From Lepturacanthus savala (lineage: Eukaryota > Chordata > Actinopteri > Scombriformes > Trichiuridae): a DNA stretch of 64,000 bases. The translations under genes were made by a program, and so were the position numbers. Below, piece by piece: positions 23,801 through 37,300 of the stretch (position 1 is its first letter; each line of letters begins with the position of its first letter). A model generated the notes under the pieces. It was not told the DNA's origin. It saw only the letters and a list, made by a program, of their open reading frames with translations, and made no database searches. Where the stretch lies: contig CM060470.1 of NCBI GenBank assembly GCA_030544235.1, forward strand, positions 31,174,809 to 31,238,808. Direction: 5' to 3'.

Positions 23801-26800
23801 TTAGATACATTATAGTATCTCATTACTGAAGCAAAATATCTCCATATGATGTGACTTTGATTTCACACTATAGCTTTTTATTAAGTCCCCTGGTTGGGTG
23901 GTGATAGATTGGCGTCTAATTGTCATCATAGTGGGTCATGCCAGACTCGAATCAAACCCACTGATTCTGTTTCTTTTTCTTTCTGAAAAGATGCTGGTGT
24001 TGATGCCATGTTGACAGAAAAGGAGCAGACTAAAAAAACACAAAATTGGCCTTCTGGCAGATATTTCTTTTCAAAGGCACAAGGCTAAATTGAGAGGGCC
24101 CGTGAGCCATGAAATTCTTGTGAAATTCCTGCCCTGGAAGAAATTGTAAGGTGATGACAAGCAAAAATGTGTCACTTCCTCAAAATGTATAGTTCATGCC
24201 TCCAAAGCAAGTACTCATTTTCATTGAAATTGTCAGTGTTGTTAAAATGAAAAGTCCTGACACCATTGTTTATTAACAACATAGTCAAATGGCTTTATCA
24301 TGTTTTCATTATGGCGGTTTACTCTGTAAGTGTTTTCCAATGCAAATAAGTGAATAATAATGTCATGAAACAGCAAAAAGTTGTATGAAAGCAACTGATG
24401 CATGTCCAAATGCATCATAATTTGTTGGAAGGAAACGAGAAACTGCTGCTATGATGCTCAAATGATGAAATGTGGAAATTGTACTTACTGTTGGGCAAAT
24501 ATCATATAATAGTGATGTGAGAATGTATGGAGACCCTAAAGGGGCATTGTTGCCACTGTTATTTACTCTGTGTTGTTTTAGATAAATGCCACTTAAATAA
24601 ATGACTAGCCGAGCAGATTCTTTTGTTACTTCATTTGTAACATTTGTCCCTGGACAGTGCCACATAATTTCTTGGTTGTATCACATATAAAGATATTAAA
24701 TCAGGCCATACACATGGCTTTGACATAAGTAAGAAACATCTGAAAAGATTACTCAGTGCTATATTTGGATGTTACATATAGCTACATAAGGACAGGACAT
24801 ATTATCAGGATTTGTAATGACGGACCCAAGAGCAGGTTGTGCCAATTCAAAATGTCTTTAATGACAAAATCAGGAAGCTTGGACAGATAACAAAAAACAC
24901 AGGAAGGTCCAAAACAAAAGGCAAAATCCCAGGAAAAAGACAAAAAATGCAAAAGATCACAGAACTGAACAGCATCAGCTTTTACCAACAGGAATACAAC
25001 ACAAGCAGGTAACCATCAATGCAGCAGGTAGAAACAATAATCCGGCACAGAACACAGAGACACACTGACTTAAATGGGGCAGGTGATAATGATGGGAAAC
25101 AGGTGTGCACAATTGACAGAGGGGGGAGGGGTGGCTGAGCCTCAGCACATGGTCTCTAAAACACAAGGGGAACTCCCATGCCAGTCAGCAGGGAGGCCTC
25201 TTGAGCCAGAGTCTCAAGAAATGTCCAAGGAAGGCAGAGTCCTGACAGTGCCCCCCCCTCGGTGCAAAAGCCAGTTGGGATGTTGTATCCAGCGGGTTCC
25301 CAGGACCGTTTCTCTGGTCCATAGCCCTCCCAGTCAACCAGGAACTAGACACCTCTGCCATGCCGTTGTGCATTCACCAGTTTTTGGACTGTGAAAGTGG
25401 AATGTGGAATGTATCTGTCGAAGGGATGACGGCAGGTTCAGCCTAACCGCCGATGGGCTGATGACTCGATTGGGTACGGGCTAATGAACCGAGGGGTGAG
25501 TTTGCGTAACTGTTCCTTCCATGGCAGGTCCTTGGTGGAGAGCCAGACCCTCTGTCCCCAACGATATTGAGGAGCCTGGACCCTCCACTGGTCTGCTGCC
25601 TGCTTGACCCGGGAGGAGTTCTGCAGGAGTGTGGCCCGAACTCTCCTCCAGGTGGTCCTGCAGTGCTCTAAGGAAGCCTGGACCGAGGGGACAGCAACAT
25701 CAGTCTCCTGGGAAGAAAAGGTGGTTGGTAACCTAAGCAACACTGGAAGGGGGACAACCCCGTAGAGGCTACAGGGAGGGAGTTATGGGTATATTCAGCC
25801 CATGCCAAGTGCTGACTCCATGAAGACGGGTTCTTCGAAGACAGGCACCGCAGAATCTACTCCAGGTCTTGTTTAGCACGCTCAGTCTGCCCATTGGACT
25901 GAGGGTGGAAGCCAGATGATAGGCTGATGATAGCCTGATACACCGGCAGAATTCCCTCCAGAACTTAAACAAACTGGGAGCCCCAGTCCGACACCACGTC
26001 ACATGGCAGCCCGTGAATTCTAAAAACATGGTCCATAAGTAAAACCGCAGTCTCTTTGGCAGAAGGCAGCTTGGACAGGGGGACAAAGTGTACAGATTTG
26101 GAAAACCTATCAACAATGGTGAGCACTGTGGTGTTACCGTCAGAAGGAGGGAGTCCTGTCACAAAGTCCAGTTCAAAAGCATTGTTGAAGACAGGCCATA
26201 GTCCTCCTGACCCCAGCATGACATGTCAGGTTGGATGTGTGACCCCAAAATAACACCTCAGAGCGGACAGACCTGGGGACAAACAAACAGTTAGTGGGGC
26301 AGCCCTTAGGGCCGACTACCTTCTGCAAGGCCTTTTAACCCTTTTCTTGATGTCCCAGACCACAGCTCCAGCGAAGCACTGGGAGGGCAGTGGCAGGCTT
26401 TGCAGAGCCGCAGAACTGGCGGGAAAGGGCATCTGGTTTGAGGTTCTGGGTGCCTGGGCGATAAGACAAAGTGAAGTTAAAGTGACTAAAAAACAAGGAC
26501 CACCTGGCCTCGCAGGCTTTCAGGTGCTTAGCAGACTTCATGTACTCTAGATTTCTATGGTCAGTCCAGATGAGGAATGGCTGCTCACAGTGTTGGGGGT
26601 AACGAGTTACAAAGTAACGGATTACAGTAACGTTATTACCATCATGGGTAACGAAGTAAAGTAACGCGTTACACTCAAAATATCAGTAACTACACTACTT
26701 TACTAAACTTTAGGAACGTGCTTTCCTGCGTTACCCAAACCACTCTTGTCAGTCTAAAAAGTTCTAATATGTTTTAGTGGTGCATGCATCCTGTCCGTCG

Positions 26801-28246
26801 TTGGACCTGCCTGTGTGCTTGTCTGGGCACCGTTGCCACAGCAACCGGATTCAAATCGTTCAGTAAAAAGACCCGTTCATTTCGTTCATCTCCGCTCATT
26901 CCGCTCTCCGCTACTCCCAGCGCGGGGGGGGGGGGACAGCAGTGTGTGTATATGTGTGCGTATATATGTGCATGTGTGCTATGTTGTTATTTTGTATGAT
27001 ATTTTAATAAGGGTAATAATTATAACAATAGTTTTTATTATTAATAATAATAGACCTGGTCCGACCGCTCGCACCCACTAACAGGAAAGTAAGCTTTTTC
27101 TGATACTTGAAAATAAAGCGATGAAAAGGCTATGATATTTGTCCATGTATCCATGCGGTAACTTTTAACATTTTCTTAAAAAACTGGAAAGTAAAGTAAC
27201 TAGTAGTGAAGTAACTTTTCAAATGCAGTAACTAGTAAAGTAACGTAGTTACAAATTTCACCAGTAACTTGTAACTAGTTACTTTTTTTTAGTAACTACC
27301 CCAACACTGGCTGCTCAGAGCCTCAGCACATGGTAGGTAAAACACAAGGTGAACTCCCATGCCGGCCACCAGGGAGGCCTCTTGAGCCAGAGTCTCAAGA
27401 AATGTCCAAGGAAGGCAGAGTTCTGACACATATAGGCTAAAAAAATAGACCAAAAGACCCTGCAGCTATTTCCCGGAATTCCTTGGATCTGATTCATGTT
27501 ATTTTTGGGAAAAATATTAAACCCTAGTCTTTATATACCTATTACGTTCAGGCGGTGTATTGGTGGATGCAGTTGATGGTGAAGTAGCAACACTTGCGGG
27601 TCGTAAGGCAGCAAAGGCAAAACACGCACAAAAAAAATACACATAATGCCCTGATACACTTACAACAATAACAAATGTGAATTCTATAAATTTATCCCAT
27701 GGATGATGTGTATAACTCTTCCATGTTTTGTGACTTTGTTTTACTTCCGACTCACTGACAATGCTTTAAAAGGGAAAAAAATTTATGTGAGATCCCGTAA
27801 AAGTTCTTTCTGAGTCCTAGACTCATTCTGTAAGAGCTGATGATAATAGAGACCATGTTGCACAAAAAGCACATTACATGTGTAAATCTGTGTATATTTG
27901 TTATGCAGTACAGTGAGCAGCACGTGTGCCAATGTTAAGTTCCTGAATTCACCACCAGTCACCACTGAATTCAGCCTCATTTTCTAGTTTTTTTTTTCTA
28001 CTGTGTTTATTATTTTTATTATGAGGGGTGACATTCATTTTGAATTGTAGGTTTATTTGACATTGACATATCTTGGATTATTATTTTGTGCACTTTCATC
28101 ATAGATGTAAATAACTAGCATTGCTACATTGATTTTAACTTTTTGATCATGAATATGTAAAAGTCAGTATCGCATAAGTTTAGGAAAATCATTGGACTGC
28201 TTCACTGCTACAAGATGCAACAGCAATAAAATGTTGTCTGCTGTCC

Positions 28247-28319
<73 letters not shown>

Positions 28320-31300
28320 TTGGATCAATAAAGACATTATGGTTGTATTGATCATCATGTAAAACAGAACTAATGGATTGGTTTACAAGGACAAATATCT
28401 TCACACTAACATATCCTCTGCTGCTGTCTTTTGCTGCAGCAGATGACCACCACACGCTCCGGATCCTGCTCTACTCACTCATCTTCTTCCTGAGCGTGTT
28501 TGGCAACCTGCTGATCATCGTGGTGCTGACGGTCAATAAACGCATGCGCACCGTCACCAACACCTTCCTGCTGTCACTGTCCGTCAGTGACCTGATGATG
28601 GCCGTGTTCTGCATGCCCTTCACCCTCATTCCCAGCATCCTCAAGGACTTCATCTTCGGAGCTGCCATGTGCAAGATAGTGTCTTACCTCATGGGTGAGA
28701 GAAGGGCTGGTGGGGGTGGTGGGATGGGTGTAGGTGAAAAACAGTGGCTAGCACCTGAAAAATAGTGGCTAGAATAAGGTTTTCCTCCCTCGGTTTGGTA
28801 GTAAATTTGCATACAGGGAGTGATTTAAAAACAGCCTTGGACTCGGTCATTATATCAATCAATCAATCAATCTTCATATATAGCACTTTTCATACATTTA
28901 AAAACATAACACAAAGTGCTTCACAGGAGAAAACAGGTAGACAGATAAACTACAGTAACCTTTTCCAAATATAGGTAACACATTCACACAGTCACACACA
29001 CCCACATTAGAACAGAGACTTGCCCGAGGCACCAAGGACCCGTGTGAGGAGACACCCCCTTCTTCCCCGCACACAGGTCCGCCACTGGAGCTAAAAAACT
29101 AATAGATTAAAAGACAAAATAAAAACGTAGATTGAAGACCACAGAATACAACAAAACTAAATACTAAAAGATTTAAAGGTGAGACAGGATGAAAACTAAA
29201 ATACATCAGAAAAATAAATCAGAATAAATCAATTAAAAGCAGGTGAGTCTGGAGTTAGGTGATGTTCAAAAACATCAACCGTCTCTGCAGTCCTGATGTC
29301 CTCCGGCAGGCTCCTATACCCATATTCATAAAAATGTTAAAGGTGCAGTGTGCATTTTCTGCCAGGATCAAGGGGTGAGGTTGCAAATTGCAATCAGCTG
29401 ATTGAGTAACAAGCTATCGTGACCAGGAACAAATTGCAAAAGGCTGTCGATAGAACCGTTGTTTGGTTTGTCCATTTTTGTCTGTAGAAACATGGCAAGC
29501 TTTTTATGTATATCACAGGGGAATTTCATAGAGATAGAGATTTTTCTTCTTCTTTCTTTTTACAATTCAAATATGGAAAAGGTGTAGATGGGCTTTAGAT
29601 TGTCAGACAAAATGCTTTTCGCAACTCAGTCATACTTCAATGGGTCATCACTCTGAGCCTTAATTACTCAGATGCAGCTAATGCTGATCGATTCATTTTA
29701 GGCTTATTTGTGAAGCTGAACTGCATCAACTATAGTACCAAATAGCAATCAGGATGTTAATGCGTTGTTCCTCCTCCTGTCCATTGCCATTACAGAAAGC
29801 ATAGATTTTCATTGGACCCAATTACAACCAGAGAGCATTTTCATTATCGTTCCCAACTGTAAAAGGTTTATTGTTGTGGAACCTTAGTGTTGTGTGTTGA
29901 TGTGTTAGTGTCTATTAACTTACCTGTAAAGTGGTTCTATATTTTCAGTGTGCCTGTTTGCAGTATAACCAAATATTTACATGTCTTGTTGTGCCATTTG
30001 TGTTATCAATCATCAATCAAGTCATTTTTTTTTAAACAAAATGAGATGTTTAAATTTATAGCCCTAAAATGATACTTTTACAATTTTAAATACAACAATC
30101 CAACATTTAAATAATTAGGAATATTATAATAAATGTAGTTGCTTTCATACTAAGAGTTAAATGAGAGAACTGGTACTACTAGTACTCTCATGTTTGGACC
30201 TGTTACCCCTAATGCATTCTATAAGCTAAATTGTGGCTAGTTTTAGCTTCATATTTACTGTAAAAAAGGTTGAGTAGTATCTAATAATCAAGAAAATGTA
30301 AGGATTGCTATTCATTTTAGTAAAAACACATTCACATTCAAAGTATTGCATTAATGCAAAATATACTTATTAAATAAATAATAAATCTTATATTATATAG
30401 TATCTTATTTTCTTAGCTGGTGACAGCTAACCTTTATTACTTACTGCTTTGTTAAATAACAACATATAATATTTTATATTAATAATAGGTAATAATAGGT
30501 AATTATATATTTTTTGGAAATTGAATACACAAAGAAATGAGTAAGTACGGCTGAAGGATAAATGTAAAAATTACAAATCTTCACCTGTATTTCAAAAAAC
30601 AACCTTTCCTAAATAAGGACAATAAAGAGAGGATGTTAGGCAGAGAAACAAATCATGGCTCTGAGAGTGAAGAGAATAAGAGATTATACAGAAAAAATGT
30701 AGATCCCTGAAGGAAGAACATGTTAATCCCTACTGTGATAGATGCATACAAACATATATATAACAGTAAATAAACTAGAGAATCACTGCAAGAGAGTGTA
30801 TCAATGAATATTAAATGAATGTAGAAGACAAATGAAAATAACAAGATAAGCCATCTGAGAACTGAACTGAATGAAGATCCTTCATCAGCTTGCATTGTAC
30901 TGAATCATGCTGAGGATGTGGATGAGAGAGGAAAGAATCATTTCCCGTCTGGTCCTGTCAGGAGGGAGATGGCGGATCACATCAGTGGCCTCGGCCAACA
31001 TGATTTCCTCTGCCATAAGACTCAGATAACATCCCCACCTCTCTGCCTCACACTATAACACTACATTCATTTGCAAGTTTCCACACGGCCACACTTTTGG
31101 TTCTCAGTATTATACATCAGCACATCAGATCTTTTTTCTTACTGCCTACGGGCGCAGACTCTATTCTGAGTTCAGAGAGGTAATAACTTTTCACTCTGCA
31201 AATATAATATACTGGAGAACAGACAGTAGCATGAATGCTGACTAACTTTTTTCATGTTTTGTGCTTCTGCAGGGATATCAGTGAGCATCTCTACCTTTAG

Positions 31301-34300
31301 CCTGGTTGCCATAGCGATTGAGCGCTACAGTGCCATCTGTAACCCACTAAAGTCACGGGTGTGGCAGACCCGCTCCCATGCTTATCGGGTCATTGCTGCT
31401 ACGTGGGTGCTGGCCTTTATCATCACAATCCCCTATCCAATCATCAGTCAGCTGGACTCTTTTCAGCGGGCTGACAACACCACTGGTCACAAGTGTCGCC
31501 ACAAGTGGCCCCTGCCAATGGTGGCTCAGACCTGGTGAGTCTGTTGGTCCTCGATGAAGTGATTGTTCCATTCTTACCTCGAATCTCAAGATAACAGTGT
31601 ACACACAATAGGCAAAGTTGACTTGAAGACCTTAGAAATATGCTTTGGGTATAGGGTGCATGACACAGGAGCAGTTAAGCCTGATTTATGATTGTTGCTT
31701 CTGTGAGGGTCAGAAAGGTCCATGTGGCCAAATTGAGGTCACACCAGCAGACATCAGCCTTTATGAGGGTCCAGCATGGTTGGTTTTATACTGTCTGCGC
31801 ACACCTCAAAAGGTTCTAACTACAGTCCAGAAGAAATAGACATTTACAATAAATTGCACCCTAATATAAAAAAATGGAAAATATGACCGTCTGTGACTGT
31901 GTAGACAGGGTTTCTGAAAAACAATTGAGCTATACATAGCCTAAAGTTTTTTTTTTTTGCTTTCTTGTTTTACCTGCTTAATTGCAGGGTCCCACACTCA
32001 AAACTGTGCCTGAAAACATCTTTTATTGTGCTGCTCATGCTACAGCCTCATGTAGAATGCTAAGATTAATGTTATGGTTAGTTATCATTAGTGACAATAA
32101 GCAAGTAAGACTGTTAGACTGTACTGATAAATTGTGTCTTTTATTGTTTATACTATTTCATTTTTAACAGGTAAGTTGTGTTACACAGTCTCAATTTAAA
32201 GTCATGAAATCCTTAAACAGGTGATTACACTTTTAGGCTTAGCATTTCTCATTATACCATGATTGATTGAAACTTTGTTAAAAAAAAGATATCTCTTTAC
32301 AAATATTTTCAAATCCAATGTAACATTGAAATCGATACAATACCTGACCCAGTTTTATTACACAGTTATAAATACAATTATAGAGTAAGACAGAATATTT
32401 CTGTGCATACGATAAAGATCCATGCATATTTTTAATATTTGTGTGTTTATTATGGAGGTCTGTGTATAAAAAAATATTTGTAAATTCTCAAATGAGAAGT
32501 TTAACGACCCTGGAGGGACAGTCTGCAGCATGGGTCACACAGAAACACCCCAATGAGAATTCCTTTAGTGTCTCTGTTGGGCTTGACGCTAACAGCTCCT
32601 CAGCTAATGAGTGGGTGAACTTCACCTTTAGCTGTTGGATTATTTGATCCACATACCAGACAAGCATGTTGCTGCTGATAATACCAACTGAATGAAGAAG
32701 GACTCCTGCTCTGTTGTTTTTGGTGAGTGTGTTTCTATTATTTTATTTAAGTGATTAGCATGTGGGTGACACGGTGGCGCAGGGGTTAGCGCTGTTGCCT
32801 CACAGCAAGAAGGTCGCAGGTTCAAGACCTCCTTGGTCCTGGGTCTGGGACCTTTCTGTGTGGAGTTTGCATGTTCTCCCCGTGTCTGCGTGGGTTTTCA
32901 CCGGGTACTCCGGCTTACTCCCACAGTCCAAAAACATGCTCAGGTTAATTGGAGACTCTAAATTGCCCGTAGGTGTGAGTGTGTGAGTGAATGGTGTGTG
33001 TGCCCCACGATTGGCTGGCGACCATCTGGGGTGTATCCCTGCCTCTTGCCGTAATGCGCTGGGATTGGCTCCAGCAGACCCCTGCGACCCTAATGAGGAA
33101 TAAGCAGGTATAGAAAATGACTGACTGACTGACTGATTAGCATGTATCGGTGTCTGGATTAACTTAGCAAGCTAATAAGTTTGCAAAGAAATCCAAATGT
33201 AATGGTGTTATAAGCAACTGCTTCTGTTTCAGCTATTATATTATATTTAAGTTATTTAACAGGAAGTTATTTTTTTAATCTTTCCATCAAACATTTCTAA
33301 TGCAAATCAAACTGCATCAGACTGATGATGATGGAAAAACCTCTATTTTCCTTCACTTACATTTTAATTGTTTGTTAATGTTACAAGAGTTAGTTATGAA
33401 AGAACAGTTGATTATGATTTTAATAACCATAATTTTACTGTGGATGAACTACATGCTGTACATTTATACTCTGGGTGCACATTTATATTTATATTTAAAC
33501 ATCTAGAGTTGAAACACTTTTTTCTGAATAACTTAACCTGCGATAATATCATTTGTTTTCTTTCTTGAAATTTTTACTAGGGAAGGATTTACCTGAAGAA
33601 CACCACTGTGCCTCTATTTTCTCCAAGAACAAACAATGCTCCTATAGCTGTTCTACTCTGGTTAGATGCTGTAATATATAATGTTGTTAAAGTTGTTTTT
33701 AACTGTCTGTTGCATCAATACACAAGTTTAAGACATGACATGTTTACTGTCATTATTCGCCTGCTTTTATCTATAAGTTCAATCATTATAATTACTGTTA
33801 CACACAACTTTTCATTTGTAAGTAGAATTCAAAAATAATTTTACACAAAGAGAATAGAAAAACAACCAACTTGTGGCAGCTTTTAGCTGTTATTCCACTC
33901 CAATATTTTTCAACAACATTCCACAATCTATTCGCATTTCTTGGTTTTGCTTTAAAAAAGCACTTTTGATATCAACCCACAAGTTCCTGATTGGATTAAG
34001 GTCCAGGGTTTGGGCTGGCCACTCCATAACATTAATTTTATTGGTTTGGAAGCAAGATTGATTCTGTTAGTTTACTGGTGTGTTTGGGGTCGTTGTCTTG
34101 TTGAAACTCACATTTCAAGGGCATTTCCTCTTCAGCATAAGGAAACATGACCTCTTCAAGTATTTTGATACGTGCAAACTGATCCATCATCCCTTGTGTG
34201 ATGAATAGGCCCGACACCATCGTAAGAGAAACATGCCCATATCATGATGCTTGTAGCACCATACTTCACTGTCTTCAGAGTGAACTGTAGCTTAACCTCA

Positions 34301-37300
34301 GAGTTTGGGGTCGTCTCATAAAAGGTCTGTGGCCCTTAGAACAAAAAAAAGCAATTTTACTCTCATCAGTCCACAAAAGTTGCTCTATTTTTCTTTAGGC
34401 CAGTTGATGTGTTATTTGGCAAATTGGAACCTCTTCTGCACATGCCTTTTTTTAACAGAGGGACTTTGCAGGTGATTCTTGTAAATAGATCAGCTTCACA
34501 CAGACGTCTTCTACCTGTCACAGCATTTACAGGTAACTCTAGACTGTCTTTGATCATCCTGGAGCTGATCATTGGCTCAGCCTTTGCCGTTCTGGTTATT
34601 CTGCAATCTATTCTGATGGTTGTCTTCCATTTTCTGCCATGTGTCTCTGGTTTTGCTCACTATTTTAAGGCACTGGAGACCATTTTAGTGGAACAGACCT
34701 TTTTTGTACCTCTTGATAAGTTTTCCCCTCTCCAATCAACATTTTAATCAATGTACGCTGTTCTTCTGAATAATGTCTAAAACAACCCATTTCCCTCAGG
34801 CTTTCAAAGAGAAATACATGTTCAACAAGTGTTGGCTTCATCTTTAAATAGAGTTCACCTGATTCAAACTTGTTTTTTTTTTCACAAAATTGATGACCTC
34901 TGATTTGAATGCCACACTGCTATTTGTGTGAACATACCCCTTTCAGTTGTTGTCTTTAAAGAGTAGTAGAAGAAAAAGTATTTCCAGTACTGCACAGTGG
35001 CAATGTTTGAAAACAATTCCTGCCCACCTTGGGTGTAAAATGAGGGATACGGATCGGCTCGAACATGAAATTAAAGCGGGTGTGTAACAGAAAATAAAAT
35101 GATCATGTGTAATGATCATGTGTAATTTGCAATATATTGCTGATTATGTGGGAATTCGCGCAATCACAAAATTAATAAAAACTGGAGGGACTGACTGAAG
35201 GAAGGTTTTTGGTTAATCACATCAACAAAACAGCAGTCAGTGAAATGTGCCTCCCACAGAGATCCTATTAAACCATTCAGCTTAGTACATCTCATTAACA
35301 GATTAAAAAGCATAAAATCAATGGAAGACAACTAGAGATTCATGAGCATCTCAAAACCACCACATGTGCATGTTTTTTGGTATCTTTTCACCACTGCTGT
35401 TCTTAGATTTGGAATTTCTTTTACAATGACACTTACTTTTAACAAGAGGCTTCAAGATGCAGATTTTTCAGACAAATCATGGTTCTCACCAAGTTGAGCA
35501 CTCACTGAGCTATAGAGGTGTACTTTAGGGTATCTGTTTATCTGTTCTTCGCGTGAGTGTCATCGGTTTAATTTCCAGACTAACCCAGACAACAGCAGCA
35601 CATAAAATGCAATTTAGCATGAAAGTTGCTGTCAGAACATTTGTCTTTTTTAGTCTCCTGGTCTGTGCTATCTGGACAATGTACTGGTTTGTGTCAAATA
35701 AACTTTAGATGAACTGCACTCTGTCTGAAGAGTGTGTGAGTCTATTTGTCTGCGTACTTTCAGCAAAGCAAACTTCACAGAAACATCTCATCTTCCATGT
35801 TTGGAACTGGAGCCTGCTTTTAACGGCTCTCGCTATATATCCAATGTGTTTTAGTGGAAACATTAGGGCAGAAGAAAAGAGAACAGGCACACAGTGGAAC
35901 TATCCCACAGTGGTTTTGTTTCAGACTGGGGTCAAGCTTTGGGCTAACATCAGTCACAGATGAAAATTATATTTCAACTGATCTTAGGTCTACTTGTATG
36001 TATAAATGAAATAAGTTCTACCTCATGTATTTTTAAATCTGAGTCACAGAGCAAAGTTTTTATGCATAATAAAAAAAAACTCTAGTAACAACACTTGTAT
36101 ATGCATGAATGTTGTATTAATACCATTGCTGGTTATCAAGTTATTTGATCAAGTTAATCACAATATCTTCTAGATATATCCTTAATCGTAATTATTCACA
36201 ATTTTAAAATACTAGTATTTAGATGTATTATCTGCAGTATGTTCATACATCGCTTGGGTTTTATCCAAGGGGCAAAGTCCAGTGCTGAGCAGTGGGTCCA
36301 ATGTGCCAAAAACAGCAGTTCCCCCATAGATGGCTCTGCTAAAATTTTACTCCGTATTTTGCGGACTATAAGTCGCTCCGGAGTACAAGTCGCACCAGCC
36401 ATAAATTGCATAATAAAGAAGAAAAACATATATAACTGGAGTATAAGTCGCATTTTTGGGGGAAAATTTATGTTGTGAAGCAGAGGTAATTAGGGGGCAA
36501 TTGATTGTTTATCCAGTGGGTGTCGCTGTGTGATCATTGTGGCAAGAAGGTTTACTGAAGAAGAGTGAAGTTTCCGCGCATGAGCGAGTTTTCGTTCTCC
36601 CGGGACTGGAAGGAATGGATTGTTTTTGTCTCGATAAAAAACTCAACATCTGCGTTTGTGTCCTTTGTTTTGACAAGTTACCACAATTTATTTGATAAAA
36701 TCCAACACCAAGAACAGACAGATTTAAAATGTAAATGACGAACAATTTAAAATAAAAATAGAGGCAACAACAGGCTGAACGGTGCTGACGTTACATGATA
36801 CAACTGACAACGTGCCTGGTATGTTAATATTAACATATTAAGAGTTATTCTCATAACTAACATGATAAGAAGTTTACCAAAACCATCCGTGTCACTCCAA
36901 TAGGTGTCACTTTTCATCAACTCCTCTAACTCCGGAGGTAGAAGACGCAACGCTTCCTCATCTACGTCGATGACGTCATATTTTACTACTTGCAGCTTGT
37001 GATCTGCAGAATATGATTTTCTTTTTGGTGCCGTTTTTGTTCAGCCCTTCTCAGTTGTTTATAAAAATTTAACGCCAATGATGAAATTATCAACACAAGC
37101 CTAGAGCACCATCTGGTGGTTTAGTGTGAAAATAACATGTGAAATGATATACCGGTAATAATGTGTTAATAATTTCACACATAAGTCGCTCCAGAGTATA
37201 AGTCGCACTCCCACTAACTATGAAAAAAAACGCGACTTATAGTCCGGAAAATACGGTACACGTTTACAGCCTGGTACAAAATACATAGAGATGCTCTGTA

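Noticed and set aside
28373..28439. In-frame ATG upstream of cckbr exon 2 giving a hydrophobic leader-like start
   Set aside because: It lies in the pyrimidine tract and acceptor region of intron 1, and exon 1 with a proper start, sequons and matching phase exists at 14706. An alternative start would need transcript evidence.
28189..28455. - strand frame of alternating Val-Cys residues
   Set aside because: This is the translation of the (CA)n microsatellite.
32764..32840. Possible tRNA gene
   Set aside because: A and B boxes are present, but no cloverleaf with an acceptor stem is formed. It is the head of a SINE-like retroposon.
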